Below, piece after piece: positions 56,048-64,000 of a stretch of DNA of 64,000 bases. A program made the translations under genes and the position numbers. The stretch is from Myroides oncorhynchi (GTDB lineage: Bacteria; Bacteroidota; Bacteroidia; Flavobacteriales; Flavobacteriaceae), in NCBI RefSeq assembly GCF_020905415.1, contig NZ_JAJJMP010000001.1:1021501-1085500 (forward strand), read 5' to 3'. Position 1 is the first letter of the stretch, and each line of letters starts with the position of its first letter. The notes under the pieces are model-generated. The model worked only from the letters and a program-made list of their open reading frames with translations, was not told the DNA's origin and ran no database searches.

Positions 56048-56902
56048 TTAATCCAAACGAAAAAAAACTTCATTATAATGTTTACTTGGTTTAATCCACG
56101 CCATAGTTCTGTCAGCATTAATAATCCAGTTAAAACGCTTCATCATATCAGCACCAAACAAACTAAAAGATTGATTCTTTAACTCTCCAACAAAATATCC
56201 AACAGCTACATTATTTAACTCAAAACCGCCAACACTCACCCTACTAACCTCAGCAGTTTTAGTAATCACACTCTTGCCCGCCGAATTCTTCAGTTCCCTC
56301 TCGCTAATAGTAACTAACTTCTCACTTAACACATTCTTCTCTGAGAATATATCATCGTATAACATCGCCCCTGCATATCCAGACTGCAGATAAAAAGGAT
56401 GTGTATAACTCTCTCCTGTTATCTCACTAACTACATCTATAAACATAGCCCCATTTCGATGTTTTACAGGTATAGCAACATAGCCTTCTATACTAGGCAT
56501 CACTTCATGTCTCACTAATTCAGCACTATCATAGTTAATCTCTAACACCTTGTCCTTAAATAACAACATCCCTATCTTACCATCTGACTCCTGCCCGCTA
56601 TACTGATTATTTATAAACGAGACATTCTCCCAATTCGTCCCTGCTATCTGCACCTTATTAGACGCACTATACCCTTCCTTATCAAACTTTAACCCTACCA
56701 CTTTAGCAGTTGCCTCAGGGGATATAGCTCCATCATCCATTGCTACTTGGAACATCAGATTAAGGCTGTCTCTCTCATTAACCACAGTCTTAATCAGCAT
56801 ATTATTATAAGTTGTTAATCTAAAAGGAATATGTACCTGAGCATCTGCTACAGCCCCTATAACAAGCATCGTTAAAAGCATCAAGTTTCTCTTCATAATC
56901 AA
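56048..56902 (-). CDS. exported retropepsin-like protein
   Basis: About 284 residues with a signal peptide (KRNLMLLTMLVIGAVADAQ); the start could also be two codons further in. The pattern is of Bacteroidota retropepsin-like aspartyl proteases: a first lobe with LNLMFQVAMDDGAISPEAT where D-T-G is expected, and the family C-terminus SLFGADMMKRFNWIINADRTMAWIKP. The first-lobe motif reads MDDGA, keeping Asp and Gly but with Asp in place of Thr/Ser, and the second-lobe YLQSGYAGA has Ser instead of Asp. It may thus be inactive or a binding protein. Confidence 0.62.
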   Translation of the reverse strand: MIMKRNLMLLTMLVIGAVADAQVHIPFRLTTYNNMLIKTVVNERDSLNLMFQVAMDDGAISPEATAKVVGLKFDKEGYSASNKVQIAGTNWENVSFINNQYSGQESDGKIGMLLFKDKVLEINYDSAELVRHEVMPSIEGYVAIPVKHRNGAMFIDVVSEITGESYTHPFYLQSGYAGAMLYDDIFSEKNVLSEKLVTISERELKNSAGKSVITKTAEVSRVSVGGFELNNVAVGYFVGELKNQSFSLFGADMMKRFNWIINADRTMAWIKPSKHYNEVFFRLD

Positions 56903-57318
56903 ATCAATTTAAAGGTTAGTTGGTTATGGTAAATCTATAAAAATAATTCATGCTATAAAGTATCGAATGATTAAATTGACCATATATAATCTTTTCAAAA
57001 TAAGCACTAATTTTACTCTAATCATGAAAACAAATTGAATTAAAAAGCGATTTATACTCACCACATCTAACTCCTTCATCACCGCTTCAACATTACTACA
57101 AGATTACCCTATTAACAAAGCCTTTTGTTGAAGTATTATTGACGTAATTTTAAATCACTCTTGAAGCAAACACCTCATAAAAATAAGAGTATGATAATAA
57201 CCATAATTAACTTCATTATTTAGCATTACCTCAACTATAATAGTTTCATATAAACGCTAAAATACATGATACTTCATAAGATTGAGATACATGATAATCT
57301 CTAAGGTTGATATAAATA

Positions 57319-57342
57319 AGATCTCCTAAACATTCGAGATCT
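57319..57342. repeat. 7-bp inverted repeat AGATCTC / GAGATCT
   Basis: Perfect arms 10 bp apart, each containing a palindromic AGATCT. It lies about 220 bp before the kinase start and has no T-tract. Confidence 0.35.
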
Positions 57343-57455
57343 ATTTTATAAATCCATGCTAACCTTGTTAAAAAAACAACACAAAAGATAAAGATTTAGA
57401 CCCTAAAGTGACATTATATTCACTTAGTATGTGATGATTACGAATAAACCCTTAT

Positions 57456-57517
57456 ATTTGGTAGTAAACTCATTGCTAGTAAAATAGTTAATTGTGCTTA
57501 TTTAATTTGGTAGTAAA
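57456..57517 (+). repeat. direct repeat ATTTGGTAGTAAA (two copies) at the kinase promoter
   Basis: Identical 13-bp copies at 57456-57468 and 57505-57517, 49 bp start to start. The first overlaps a TATATTTG box, the second overlaps the -33 TTG of the likely kinase promoter. Confidence 0.5.
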
Positions 57518-57538
57518 AAGAGTATTGCCATATATTTG
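57507..57538 (+). promoter_or_regulatory. promoter of the PfkB-family kinase gene
   Basis: TTG (57507-57509), 21 bp, then TATATTTG (57531-57538), with the ATG at 57562. Confidence 0.65.
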
Positions 57539-57561
57539 TAGCTTATTTCTTTGCAAAAAAT

Positions 57562-58491
57562 ATGAATAAATTACTGATAGTGGGGACGGTGGCCTTTGAT
57601 GCGATAGAAACTCCATTCGGAAAGACAGACAAGATCTTAGGTGGTGCGGCAACGTACATCGGATTGTCTGCCTCACACTTCAAAATTAAATCAGCTATAG
57701 TGTCTGTGGTAGGAGATGATTTTCCACAAGAACACTTGGATCTTTTAAATAGTAAAAACATAGATACCTCAGGAATCGAAGTTGTACAAGGAGGAAAAAC
57801 CTTCTTCTGGAGCGGTAGATACCACAATGATCTAAATTCTAGAGATACATTAGACACACAGCTTAATGTATTAGCAGACTTTAACCCTGTAGTTCCTACA
57901 GACTTTAAAGACGCAGATGTAGTGATGTTAGGTAACTTACATCCAAATATTCAAATAGGTGTCTTAGATCAATTAACTACTCAACCAAAACTTGTCGTAT
58001 TAGATACTATGAACTTTTGGATGAACTGTGCTCTTGAGGAACTGAAAGAAGTATTAAAAAGAGTAGATGCGATCACTATCAACGATGAGGAAGCACGTCA
58101 ACTATCTGGTGAATATTCACTAGTAAAGGCGGCTGAAGTTATTCATACGATGGGACCAAAATATGTAGTGATTAAGAAAGGTGAGCATGGTGCTTTACTT
58201 TTCGCTGATAAAGATGTATTCTTTGCTCCTGCATTACCATTAAAAGAAGTATTCGACCCTACTGGGGCTGGAGATACATTTGCAGGTGGTTTTACAGGAT
58301 ATTTAACACAGAGTAGCAATGTTTCGTTTAGAAACATGAAAAACGCTATTATATATGGATCCAATCTTGCCTCATTCTGTGTAGAAGAATTCGGAACATG
58401 TAGGATGGAAAATTTAAATGATAGTGATGTGGTGAAAAGACTACAACAATTTAAGATGTTAACTCAATTCGATATCGAATTAAAACAATAA
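57562..58491 (+). CDS. PfkB-family carbohydrate/nucleoside kinase
   Basis: A 309-residue ribokinase-fold kinase. N-terminal KLLIVGTVAFDAIETPFGKT, the glycine pair in ILGGAATYIGLSASHFK, AITINDEEARQLSGE, YVVIKKGEHGALLF and the catalytic signature FDPTGAGDTFAGGFTGYL (Asp base, anion hole) are all present. The substrate (sugar or nucleoside) cannot be chosen. It lies 60 bp upstream of the purF-like gene on the same strand with a terminator between them. Confidence 0.9.
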   Translation: MNKLLIVGTVAFDAIETPFGKTDKILGGAATYIGLSASHFKIKSAIVSVVGDDFPQEHLDLLNSKNIDTSGIEVVQGGKTFFWSGRYHNDLNSRDTLDTQLNVLADFNPVVPTDFKDADVVMLGNLHPNIQIGVLDQLTTQPKLVVLDTMNFWMNCALEELKEVLKRVDAITINDEEARQLSGEYSLVKAAEVIHTMGPKYVVIKKGEHGALLFADKDVFFAPALPLKEVFDPTGAGDTFAGGFTGYLTQSSNVSFRNMKNAIIYGSNLASFCVEEFGTCRMENLNDSDVVKRLQQFKMLTQFDIELKQ

Positions 58492-58502
58492 TGTAAAATT
58501 AT

Positions 58503-58527
58503 AAGCCTCGTCATGGGGCTTTTTTTA
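58503..58527 (+). terminator. terminator between the kinase and purF-like genes
   Basis: AAGCCTC / GGGGCTT (7 bp with one G-T pair, loop GTCAT) followed by seven T including the stem end. It lies where an upstream extension of the purF frame would be, supporting the ATG at 58552. Confidence 0.85.
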
Positions 58528-58551
58528 TTCAACAACAACACACAACTAAAC

Positions 58552-60450
58552 ATGAGCGACGCTTTAAAACACGAATGTGGTATAGCAGTTTTAAGATTAA
58601 AAAAACCGCTATCTTTCTACAAAGAAAAGTATGGTAGTGCCTTCTACCCTATACAGAAGATGTACTTACTACTAGAAAAACAGCACAACAGAGGACAAGA
58701 TGGAGCTGGACTAGCAAGTATCAAACTAGATATGGATGCTGGTGAGCGTTATATCAGTCGCGTTCGCTCTAATAAAGCACAACCTATACAAGATATATTC
58801 CAACAAATCAATGAACGTATCAATGAGGAGATGGAAGCTCATCCTGAATATCACAATAACGTAGATTTACAAAAGAAACACATTCCTTATATAGGAGAGG
58901 TGTTCTTAGGACACGTAAGATATGGTACTTTCGGTAAAAACAATATCGAAAGCGTTCACCCTTTCTTGCGTCAAAATAACTGGATGCACAGAAACTTAAT
59001 CGTAGCTGGTAACTTTAACCTTACTAATGTTAGAGATTTGTTTCAAGATCTAGTAGAGTTAGGACAACATCCTAAAGAGATGTCTGATACAATCACAGTA
59101 ATGGAAAAGATAGGTCACTTCTTAGATGATGAAGTAAATGACTTATACTATAAAATAAAACAAGAAGGATATACTAAAAAGAATGCGTCTCCACTTATCG
59201 GAGAGCGTCTAGATGTAGCACGTATTCTACGTCGTGCTTCTAAAAACTGGGATGGTGGATTCGCTATGGCTGGTATGATAGGACATGGTGATACATTCGT
59301 ATTACGTGATCCTGCTGGTATACGTCCTGCATTCTACTTTGAGAATGACGAGATAGTAGTAGTAGCTAGTGAGCGCCCAGTAATACAGACTGCATTTAAT
59401 GTTCCTTTTGATGAGATTAAAGAAATCGTTCCTGGACAAGCGCTTATCATTCGCAAAGATGCTTCAGTACACTTTGAACAGATTTTAGACCCACTTCCAT
59501 TAAAGGCTTGTTCTTTCGAGAGGGTTTATTTCTCTAGAGGAAATGATGCTGAAATCTATCAAGAGCGTAAAGATCTAGGTAAACTAATCTTTCCCGAAGT
59601 ACTTAAATCAATTAATGACGATACAGATAACTCTGTGTTCTCATATATCCCAAACACTTCTGAGACATCATTCTATGGTATGGTAGAGGGAGCACAAGAC
59701 TTCCTTAACCAAAGAAAAATCAGTGATATCCTAAAGAATAAAGAAAACTTAACTGAGGCTAAACTACAAGAGATTTTATCTGTGAAATTAAGAACAGAGA
59801 AGATAGCTGTAAAAGACGCTAAGTTGAGAACTTTTATCACTGATGACAGTAGTCGTGATGACTTAGTCGCTCACGTATATGATGTGACTTATGGAGTGAT
59901 AAAACCAACGGATAATCTAGTTATTATAGATGATAGTATCGTACGTGGTACTACACTTAAAAAGAGTATTATCCGTATGTTAGATAGACTTAATCCTAAG
60001 AGTATCGTAGTTGTTTCTGCTGCTCCTCAGGTGAGATATCCAGACTGTTATGGTATCGATATGGCTAAACTAGAAGGTCTTATCGCTTTCCAGGCAGCTA
60101 TAGAACTACTGAAAGAACGCAACCTATATCATATCGTAGAAGAGGTATATACGAAATCTAAAGCACAAGAAAATTTACACGATAGCGAAGTAATAAACTT
60201 CGTTACAGAAATATATGCTCCATTTACAGATAAAGAGATCTCTGACAAGATAGCTCAGATGGTAAAAGATGTGAATATCAAATCTGAAGTTAAGATTGTA
60301 TTTCAGTCTGTAGAGAACCTACATACTGCATGTCCTCATAACTTAGGGGACTGGTACTTCACTGGTGAATATCCTACTGTTGGTGGTAACCGAGTAGTAA
60401 ACAGAGCGTTTATCAACTTCTATGAAGGACGTGATGAGAAACCGTATTAG
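58552..60450 (+). CDS. purF: amidophosphoribosyltransferase, long PurF-like form
   Basis: A 632-residue enzyme starting at ATG 58552 (MSDALKHECGIAVLRL); the frame is open 13 codons upstream but that part is the terminator. Cys9 is the predicted glutamine-amidotransferase nucleophile if exposed by N-terminal processing; NRGQDGAGLASIK and FLGHVRYGTFGKNNIESVHPF belong to that domain. The C-terminal half has the PRPP motif NLVIIDDSIVRGTTLKKSI. It makes phosphoribosylamine in purine synthesis. It is over 100 residues longer than ordinary PurF, with insertions around 215-260 and 395-440; Bacteroidota often have two PurF paralogs, so this may be the second. Confidence 0.85.
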   Translation: MSDALKHECGIAVLRLKKPLSFYKEKYGSAFYPIQKMYLLLEKQHNRGQDGAGLASIKLDMDAGERYISRVRSNKAQPIQDIFQQINERINEEMEAHPEYHNNVDLQKKHIPYIGEVFLGHVRYGTFGKNNIESVHPFLRQNNWMHRNLIVAGNFNLTNVRDLFQDLVELGQHPKEMSDTITVMEKIGHFLDDEVNDLYYKIKQEGYTKKNASPLIGERLDVARILRRASKNWDGGFAMAGMIGHGDTFVLRDPAGIRPAFYFENDEIVVVASERPVIQTAFNVPFDEIKEIVPGQALIIRKDASVHFEQILDPLPLKACSFERVYFSRGNDAEIYQERKDLGKLIFPEVLKSINDDTDNSVFSYIPNTSETSFYGMVEGAQDFLNQRKISDILKNKENLTEAKLQEILSVKLRTEKIAVKDAKLRTFITDDSSRDDLVAHVYDVTYGVIKPTDNLVIIDDSIVRGTTLKKSIIRMLDRLNPKSIVVVSAAPQVRYPDCYGIDMAKLEGLIAFQAAIELLKERNLYHIVEEVYTKSKAQENLHDSEVINFVTEIYAPFTDKEISDKIAQMVKDVNIKSEVKIVFQSVENLHTACPHNLGDWYFTGEYPTVGGNRVVNRAFINFYEGRDEKPY

Positions 60451-60500
60451 TAGATAGTGATGAATAATTTATAATCACTTATCTACAGATATAATGAAAT

Positions 60501-60531
60501 AAGGGCTGTATCAAAACATGATACAGCCCTT
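60501..60531. terminator. bidirectional terminator after purF
   Basis: A perfect 13-bp stem AAGGGCTGTATCA / TGATACAGCCCTT with a 5-nt loop between convergent genes. Confidence 0.85.
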
Positions 60532-60555
60532 TATATTTTACGAATACTTATAATG

Positions 60556-61956
60556 TTACTTTAACCAAAAGAAATAAGCAATAATAGACAGTAATATCGC
60601 ACAGATAATATTCAATACAAAACCTGCCTTCATCATATCTTTCTGACGGATATCTCCTGTACCGAATACGATGGCATTAGGTGGTGTCGCTACAGGTAAC
60701 ATAAATGCACATGATGCTCCTAACCCAATAATCATCGACAGTCCTAACGGAGGCAATCCTAACTCTTCTGAAATAGAGATAAAAATAGGCACTAATAACG
60801 CCGCACTAGCTGTATTAGATGTAAACTCAGTCAAGAATACAATGAAGAATGAGACTACTAATCCAATAGTAAAATAGTGACTATTCTTAATAAAAGAAAC
60901 CAATACATCTGCCATCACTTTACTTGCACCTGAGTCTTTAAGCACCATACTAAGTGTCAACCCTCCTCCAAAAAGAAGTAGCACGCCCCAGTCTACATTA
61001 TGCTGCAATTCTTTCCACCTTGACACTTGACTCACACAGATCAATATAAAAGCCAATAGAGAGATGAACGTATCAAAACTAGAGAACTTACCTTCGAAAC
61101 CAACCCAATTAGCTACAATCGGGTTTAAGTCATTACTGAAGATCCAACAGATCGCAGTAAACAGGAATATACCTAAGGTTAACCATCTATCAAAATTCAT
61201 TGGAATGTTTTCAGAGGTATGTTTAAAGGTAAAGTCTAGCTTCGGTTTAAATACAAAGTAAATAACAGCAATCATAATCGGCAATAACAACAATACGATA
61301 GGGATACCCATCTTCATCCACTCCGAAAAGGATATATTAAGTTGTGAAGCTACGATAGCATTCGGCGGACTACCTACTACAGTTCCCATACCTCCTATAC
61401 TTGCACTATATGCTATCCCTAATAAAACGAATACATATGTATTACGATGTTTTTCTCTATCTAACTGTCCCAAGACTCCTACTACTAATGGCAGCATCAT
61501 CGCTACTGTAGCAGTGTTGCTAATCCACATGGATAATAAAGCAGTTACTAAGAACAGATAAAATACAGCATAGAGTAACCTCCCTTTTGCTAAATACATA
61601 ATCTTATTAGCGATAATGGTATCTAACTTCTGCACATGTAACGCTCCTGCTAATACAAATCCTCCCAAGAATAAGAAAATAGTAGGGTCAGCAAATGATG
61701 ACAAAGCTGCTTTAGTGTCAGAAAGTCCTAATCCTATAGCAAGTACTGGCACAAACACAGCTGTCGTAGTTACATGTATAGCCTCTGTCAACCATAATAC
61801 TGCTACAAATACTAAAAGGGCTAATCCTTTGTTAACCTGTGGTTCGTATGGTAAGTAGTTGATAAGAAGTAATAACGTAATAACATTAAAAAGAATAATA
61901 AGGTAGTTCCTTACAGACTTTAGCGGTCTTACATCAGGTTCGTAATCTAAACGCAT
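60556..61956 (-). CDS. DASS/SLC13-family sodium-coupled anion transporter
   Basis: A 466-residue inner-membrane protein with about 11-12 membrane segments. Two Ser-Asn-Thr motifs of the sodium clamps are present (MWISNTATVAMMLPL near 145 and TEFTSNTASAALLVPIF near 385), and each half has a re-entrant-type loop (GTVVGSPPNAIVAS and VATPPNAIVFGTGD). Members import dicarboxylates, citrate or sulfate. The PPNA loops favour a di/tricarboxylate carrier, but the substrate is not certain. Single gene. Confidence 0.9.
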   Translation of the reverse strand: MRLDYEPDVRPLKSVRNYLIILFNVITLLLLINYLPYEPQVNKGLALLVFVAVLWLTEAIHVTTTAVFVPVLAIGLGLSDTKAALSSFADPTIFLFLGGFVLAGALHVQKLDTIIANKIMYLAKGRLLYAVFYLFLVTALLSMWISNTATVAMMLPLVVGVLGQLDREKHRNTYVFVLLGIAYSASIGGMGTVVGSPPNAIVASQLNISFSEWMKMGIPIVLLLLPIMIAVIYFVFKPKLDFTFKHTSENIPMNFDRWLTLGIFLFTAICWIFSNDLNPIVANWVGFEGKFSSFDTFISLLAFILICVSQVSRWKELQHNVDWGVLLLFGGGLTLSMVLKDSGASKVMADVLVSFIKNSHYFTIGLVVSFFIVFLTEFTSNTASAALLVPIFISISEELGLPPLGLSMIIGLGASCAFMLPVATPPNAIVFGTGDIRQKDMMKAGFVLNIICAILLSIIAYFFWLK

Positions 61957-62076
61957 ATCATAAGTAGTTTACTAATTTTAACTAAAGTTAACAATAAATT
62001 ACACTTCACATAATTTTTAAACAAAAAAACAGTGCTTAAACAGATAAATATATCCAAAAAGTATATTATGCATAAC

Positions 62077-62106
62077 AAAAAAGCCAGTCTTCCGACTGGC
62101 TTTTTT
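62077..62106. terminator. terminator of the desaturase/HD-hydrolase unit
   Basis: AAAAAAGCCAGTC / GACTGGCTTTTTT (13 bp, 4-nt loop) with T-tract on either strand; it follows the HD gene on the minus strand. Confidence 0.92.
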
Positions 62107-62125
62107 ATATCTAACTAAGACTTTA

Positions 62126-62776
62126 TTAGGCATTACCCTCACACTCATCGTAGAACTGGCTTAAGAAAGATTCCATAAACTTATGGCGTCCTTCTGCTAA
62201 TTGTCTTCCTGTTTCTGTATTCATTAAATCTTTTAATCGAAGTAGTTTCTCATAAAAGTGATTAATCGTTGTTCCTACATTGTTCTTATACTCTTCTTTA
62301 GACATCCCTATCTTAGGTTCTATCTTAGGATCATACATCAATGTATTCTTATACCCCCCGTAGTTAAATGTTCTAGCGATACCTATAGCACCAATAGCAT
62401 CTAATCTATCAGCGTCTTGTACTATATCTAACTCCTTAGAGCGAAACACCTGATTAAAGTTACCTCCTTTAAAAGAAATATTCTCAATCCCTTTTACAAC
62501 ATGTTCAATAGTCTGTTGATCGTAAGACAACTCTTCTAGTAATGCCCTTGCTTTAGTAGGCCCTACTGTCTCGTCTCCACCGTGGAATTTACTATCTGCT
62601 ATATCGTGTAGTAGTGCGATAAGTTTGACAACGACTAAGTTGACTTCACCTTCACCCTCTACTATATTCAATGCGTTTTTATAAACTCGTTCAATGTGGA
62701 ACCAGTCGTGACCGCTCTCAGCTTGCTGTAATTCTTTCTTTACATAAAGGATGACTTGATCTATACGCTTGTCCAT
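62126..62776 (-). CDS. HD-domain phosphohydrolase
   Basis: A 216-residue cytoplasmic metal-dependent hydrolase. The HD residues are seen in HDWFHIERVYKNALNI, LIALLHDIADSKFHGG and VQDADRLDAIGAIGIARTF. This is the YedJ/YpgQ-like group, some of which hydrolyse nucleoside triphosphates or pyrophosphates; the substrate here is unknown. It follows the desaturase gene by 23 bp and ends at a strong terminator. Confidence 0.9.
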   Translation of the reverse strand: MDKRIDQVILYVKKELQQAESGHDWFHIERVYKNALNIVEGEGEVNLVVVKLIALLHDIADSKFHGGDETVGPTKARALLEELSYDQQTIEHVVKGIENISFKGGNFNQVFRSKELDIVQDADRLDAIGAIGIARTFNYGGYKNTLMYDPKIEPKIGMSKEEYKNNVGTTINHFYEKLLRLKDLMNTETGRQLAEGRHKFMESFLSQFYDECEGNA

Positions 62777-62799
62777 AACTATTGTATTGTACTTGGTTA

Positions 62800-63798
62800 T
62801 TATTTAATAAGGGCTGGTTTTACCCATTTAAAAACGTGCTCTTCTTTACCGATAGTCATACGGTCAGCTACTCTAGCCATACGTGCAGGTAATTTCATTA
62901 AATAATCTCTTGCTTTCTCAGCTTCATCAGTAAGGTTATTTAATTGATCCACTTGCCAACGGTCGATAAGCTTCTGCATAATCTCGATATAATCGTGTGC
63001 AGTATACACGCCAATACGCTGTGCTGAATCAGAAAACAACTCAAACGCATCACCCATTTTACCTCCAGATTCGCGAATTAGATTGGCTGGCATAGTGATT
63101 TTTCTTTTCATCATATCAACGAAAGCCAACATCATTTCGCTAGGATCAACTTTAAAAATACGATCCACAAACTCACTATAAGCATGATGATGTCTCATCT
63201 CATCTCCTGCGATTAATCTACAGATCTTAGATAACTTATGGTCACCATACTGCTTCGCTAACTTCGCTACACGGTTATGTGATACATACGTTGCTAACTC
63301 CTGAAAGCTTGTAAACACAAAGTTTTTATAAGGATCTCTATCTGTACCTGGATCAAAACCATCGTTAATTAAGTGATGTGTAGTAATCTCTATCTCTTTC
63401 ATATCTACTCTTCCTGATAGGTATAAGTATTTATTAAGAAGGTCTCCATGACGATTCTCTTCACCAGTCCAGTGACGTAGCCATTTAGCCCATCCATTAC
63501 CACCTTCTCCATCTTTTTGGTTTACACCTTCTACATCCATTAACCATGATTCGTAAGTAGGAAGCGCCTCTTCAGTGATCGTATCACCTACTAAGACAAC
63601 CCAAAAATCGTATGGTAATTCTTTGGCATATTCTCTAAGCTCTTTTACCTCTTCGATGAAGTTTACTCCTTCTGAGTCTGGTAATAAGTCTGATGGTTGC
63701 CATATCTTCTCTACAGGTATCAAATAGCTATCTACGAAACTATCGATATTCTTCTCTAGGAATTGCATTACTTCTAGGCGAACATTCTTTATAGACAT
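62800..63798 (-). CDS. acyl-ACP desaturase (ferritin-like di-iron)
   Basis: A 332-residue soluble desaturase of the plant stearoyl-ACP type. The two di-iron motifs are WTGEENRHGDLLNKYLY (EExxH) and AGDEMRHHHAYSEFVDRIF (DExRH), with a further Glu in TSFQELATYVSHNR. It introduces a double bond into acyl-ACP chains using oxygen and reduced ferredoxin. This is an aerobic route to unsaturated fatty acids and needs the acyl carrier protein made elsewhere in the window. It heads the two-gene unit with the HD hydrolase. Confidence 0.93.
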   Translation of the reverse strand: MSIKNVRLEVMQFLEKNIDSFVDSYLIPVEKIWQPSDLLPDSEGVNFIEEVKELREYAKELPYDFWVVLVGDTITEEALPTYESWLMDVEGVNQKDGEGGNGWAKWLRHWTGEENRHGDLLNKYLYLSGRVDMKEIEITTHHLINDGFDPGTDRDPYKNFVFTSFQELATYVSHNRVAKLAKQYGDHKLSKICRLIAGDEMRHHHAYSEFVDRIFKVDPSEMMLAFVDMMKRKITMPANLIRESGGKMGDAFELFSDSAQRIGVYTAHDYIEIMQKLIDRWQVDQLNNLTDEAEKARDYLMKLPARMARVADRMTIGKEEHVFKWVKPALIK

Positions 63799-63880
63799 AT
63801 TGTTGTATTTATGCCTTCTACATTATTCTCTCAATGGTTTAGTTTGATTTATTAATGCTAAAGGCTAGTTTATATTTAGA

Positions 63881-63914
63881 ATTTTATTCTATTCTCGATT
63901 TTATTCTATTCTCG
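63881..63914. repeat. 17-bp tandem repeat, two exact copies
   Basis: ATTTTATTCTATTCTCG occurs at 63881-63897 and again immediately at 63898-63914; a degenerate third unit (ATTTTATTTGACTCTC) follows. The second copy contains the stop codon of the partial minus-strand frame. Confidence 0.8.
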
Positions 63915-64000
63915 ATTTTATTTGACTCTCACACATCTGCATAATTTCTTCAAATGTATGGTCTTTAACTGCAAATGATTTATGCGCATACAAACTTATA
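63901..64000 (-). CDS. C-terminal end of an unidentified protein (cut by right window edge)
   Basis: On the minus strand a frame enters from the right edge and encodes ISLYAHKSFAVKDHTFEE then IMQMCESQIKSRIE before a stop at 63903-63901. Balanced composition and position upstream of the desaturase on the same strand suggest a real gene end, but 32 residues are too few to name it. Confidence 0.4.
   Translation of the reverse strand, partial: ISLYAHKSFAVKDHTFEEIMQMCESQIKSRIE

Larger units (their letters stand above)
56903..57561. other. gene-free region upstream of the PfkB-family kinase (659 bp)
   Basis: AT-rich with no coding frame. It holds ATACATGATA twice (57262-57271 and 57287-57296), an inverted repeat AGATCTC / GAGATCT (57319-57342) and ATTTGGTAGTAAA twice (57456-57468 and 57505-57517), the last beside the kinase promoter. 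Confidence 0.55.

Noticed and set aside
58513..58551. Upstream extension of the purF frame
   Set aside because: It lies in the T-tract and stem of the preceding terminator; MSDALKHECG is the natural start.
1..64000. tRNA or rRNA genes
   Set aside because: Looked for T-loop (GGTTCGAATCC-type) and conserved rRNA stretches by eye on both strands and saw none; a covariance-model scan would settle it.

Overview
The window is a low-GC chromosomal segment of a flavobacterium. Evidence for Bacteroidota includes SusC/SusD outer-membrane proteins with an ECF sigma/FecR pair, an IPExxxVDY protein, a three-gene succinate dehydrogenase with one cytochrome b, and promoters of the TTG-N20-TAnnTTTG type. 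An exported subclass B1 metallo-beta-lactamase resembling the chromosomal MUS/TUS enzymes points to Myroides or a close relative. This genus call is recalled family knowledge plus inference; no search was run. Almost all genes look intact and chromosomal. I found no tRNA, rRNA, CRISPR array, transposase or phage gene.

Layout: 1-6000 carries a SusD-like gene cut by the left edge, a SusC-like TonB-dependent receptor with an STN domain, and a divergent FecR/ECF sigma pair that probably controls them. 6872-10346 is a three-gene biotin-dependent acyl-CoA (probably propionyl-CoA) carboxylase. 10442-12961 holds small accessory proteins, including a DUF2625 protein overlapping a SUKH-type immunity-like protein. 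13023-19139 is a divalent-metal efflux operon: small His-containing exported protein, CzcA-type RND pump fused to a TolC-like outer-membrane factor, and periplasmic adaptor. 19208-27085 encodes mostly envelope proteins: a lipoprotein, a Tat-exported aminotransferase followed directly by the metallo-beta-lactamase, glycyl-tRNA synthetase, an exported lactate-oxidase-like FMN enzyme, YceI and an SGNH-type lipoprotein.

27125-40429 holds an NAD(P)-binding protein, aspartase, YchJ, ComF, an Ig-like lipoprotein, a nitrilase-type amidase, a voltage-gated K+ channel, sdhCAB, a ChaN-like protein and an alpha/beta hydrolase. 40460-49185 carries AddB-like and AddA-like recombination nucleases separated by an OmpA/TSP3 protein and kbl. 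49296-55733 is a housekeeping block: sod, pyk, IPExxxVDY protein, rnc, fabF, acpP, purN, rnhA. The right end has a retropepsin-like protein, a PfkB-family kinase, a long PurF, a DASS transporter, an HD hydrolase, an acyl-ACP desaturase and probably the 3' end of one more gene.

The most unusual signals are non-coding. A ~160-bp diverged repeat occurs in opposite orientations at 6538-6700 and 55755-55910, and a second ~100-bp family at 6446-6543 and 39381-39479. A 17-bp motif sits exactly 23 bp upstream of the -7 box of both the exported lactate-oxidase-like gene and yceI. Two stem-loops precede the aminotransferase/beta-lactamase pair. These were aligned by eye; no folding or database search was run.
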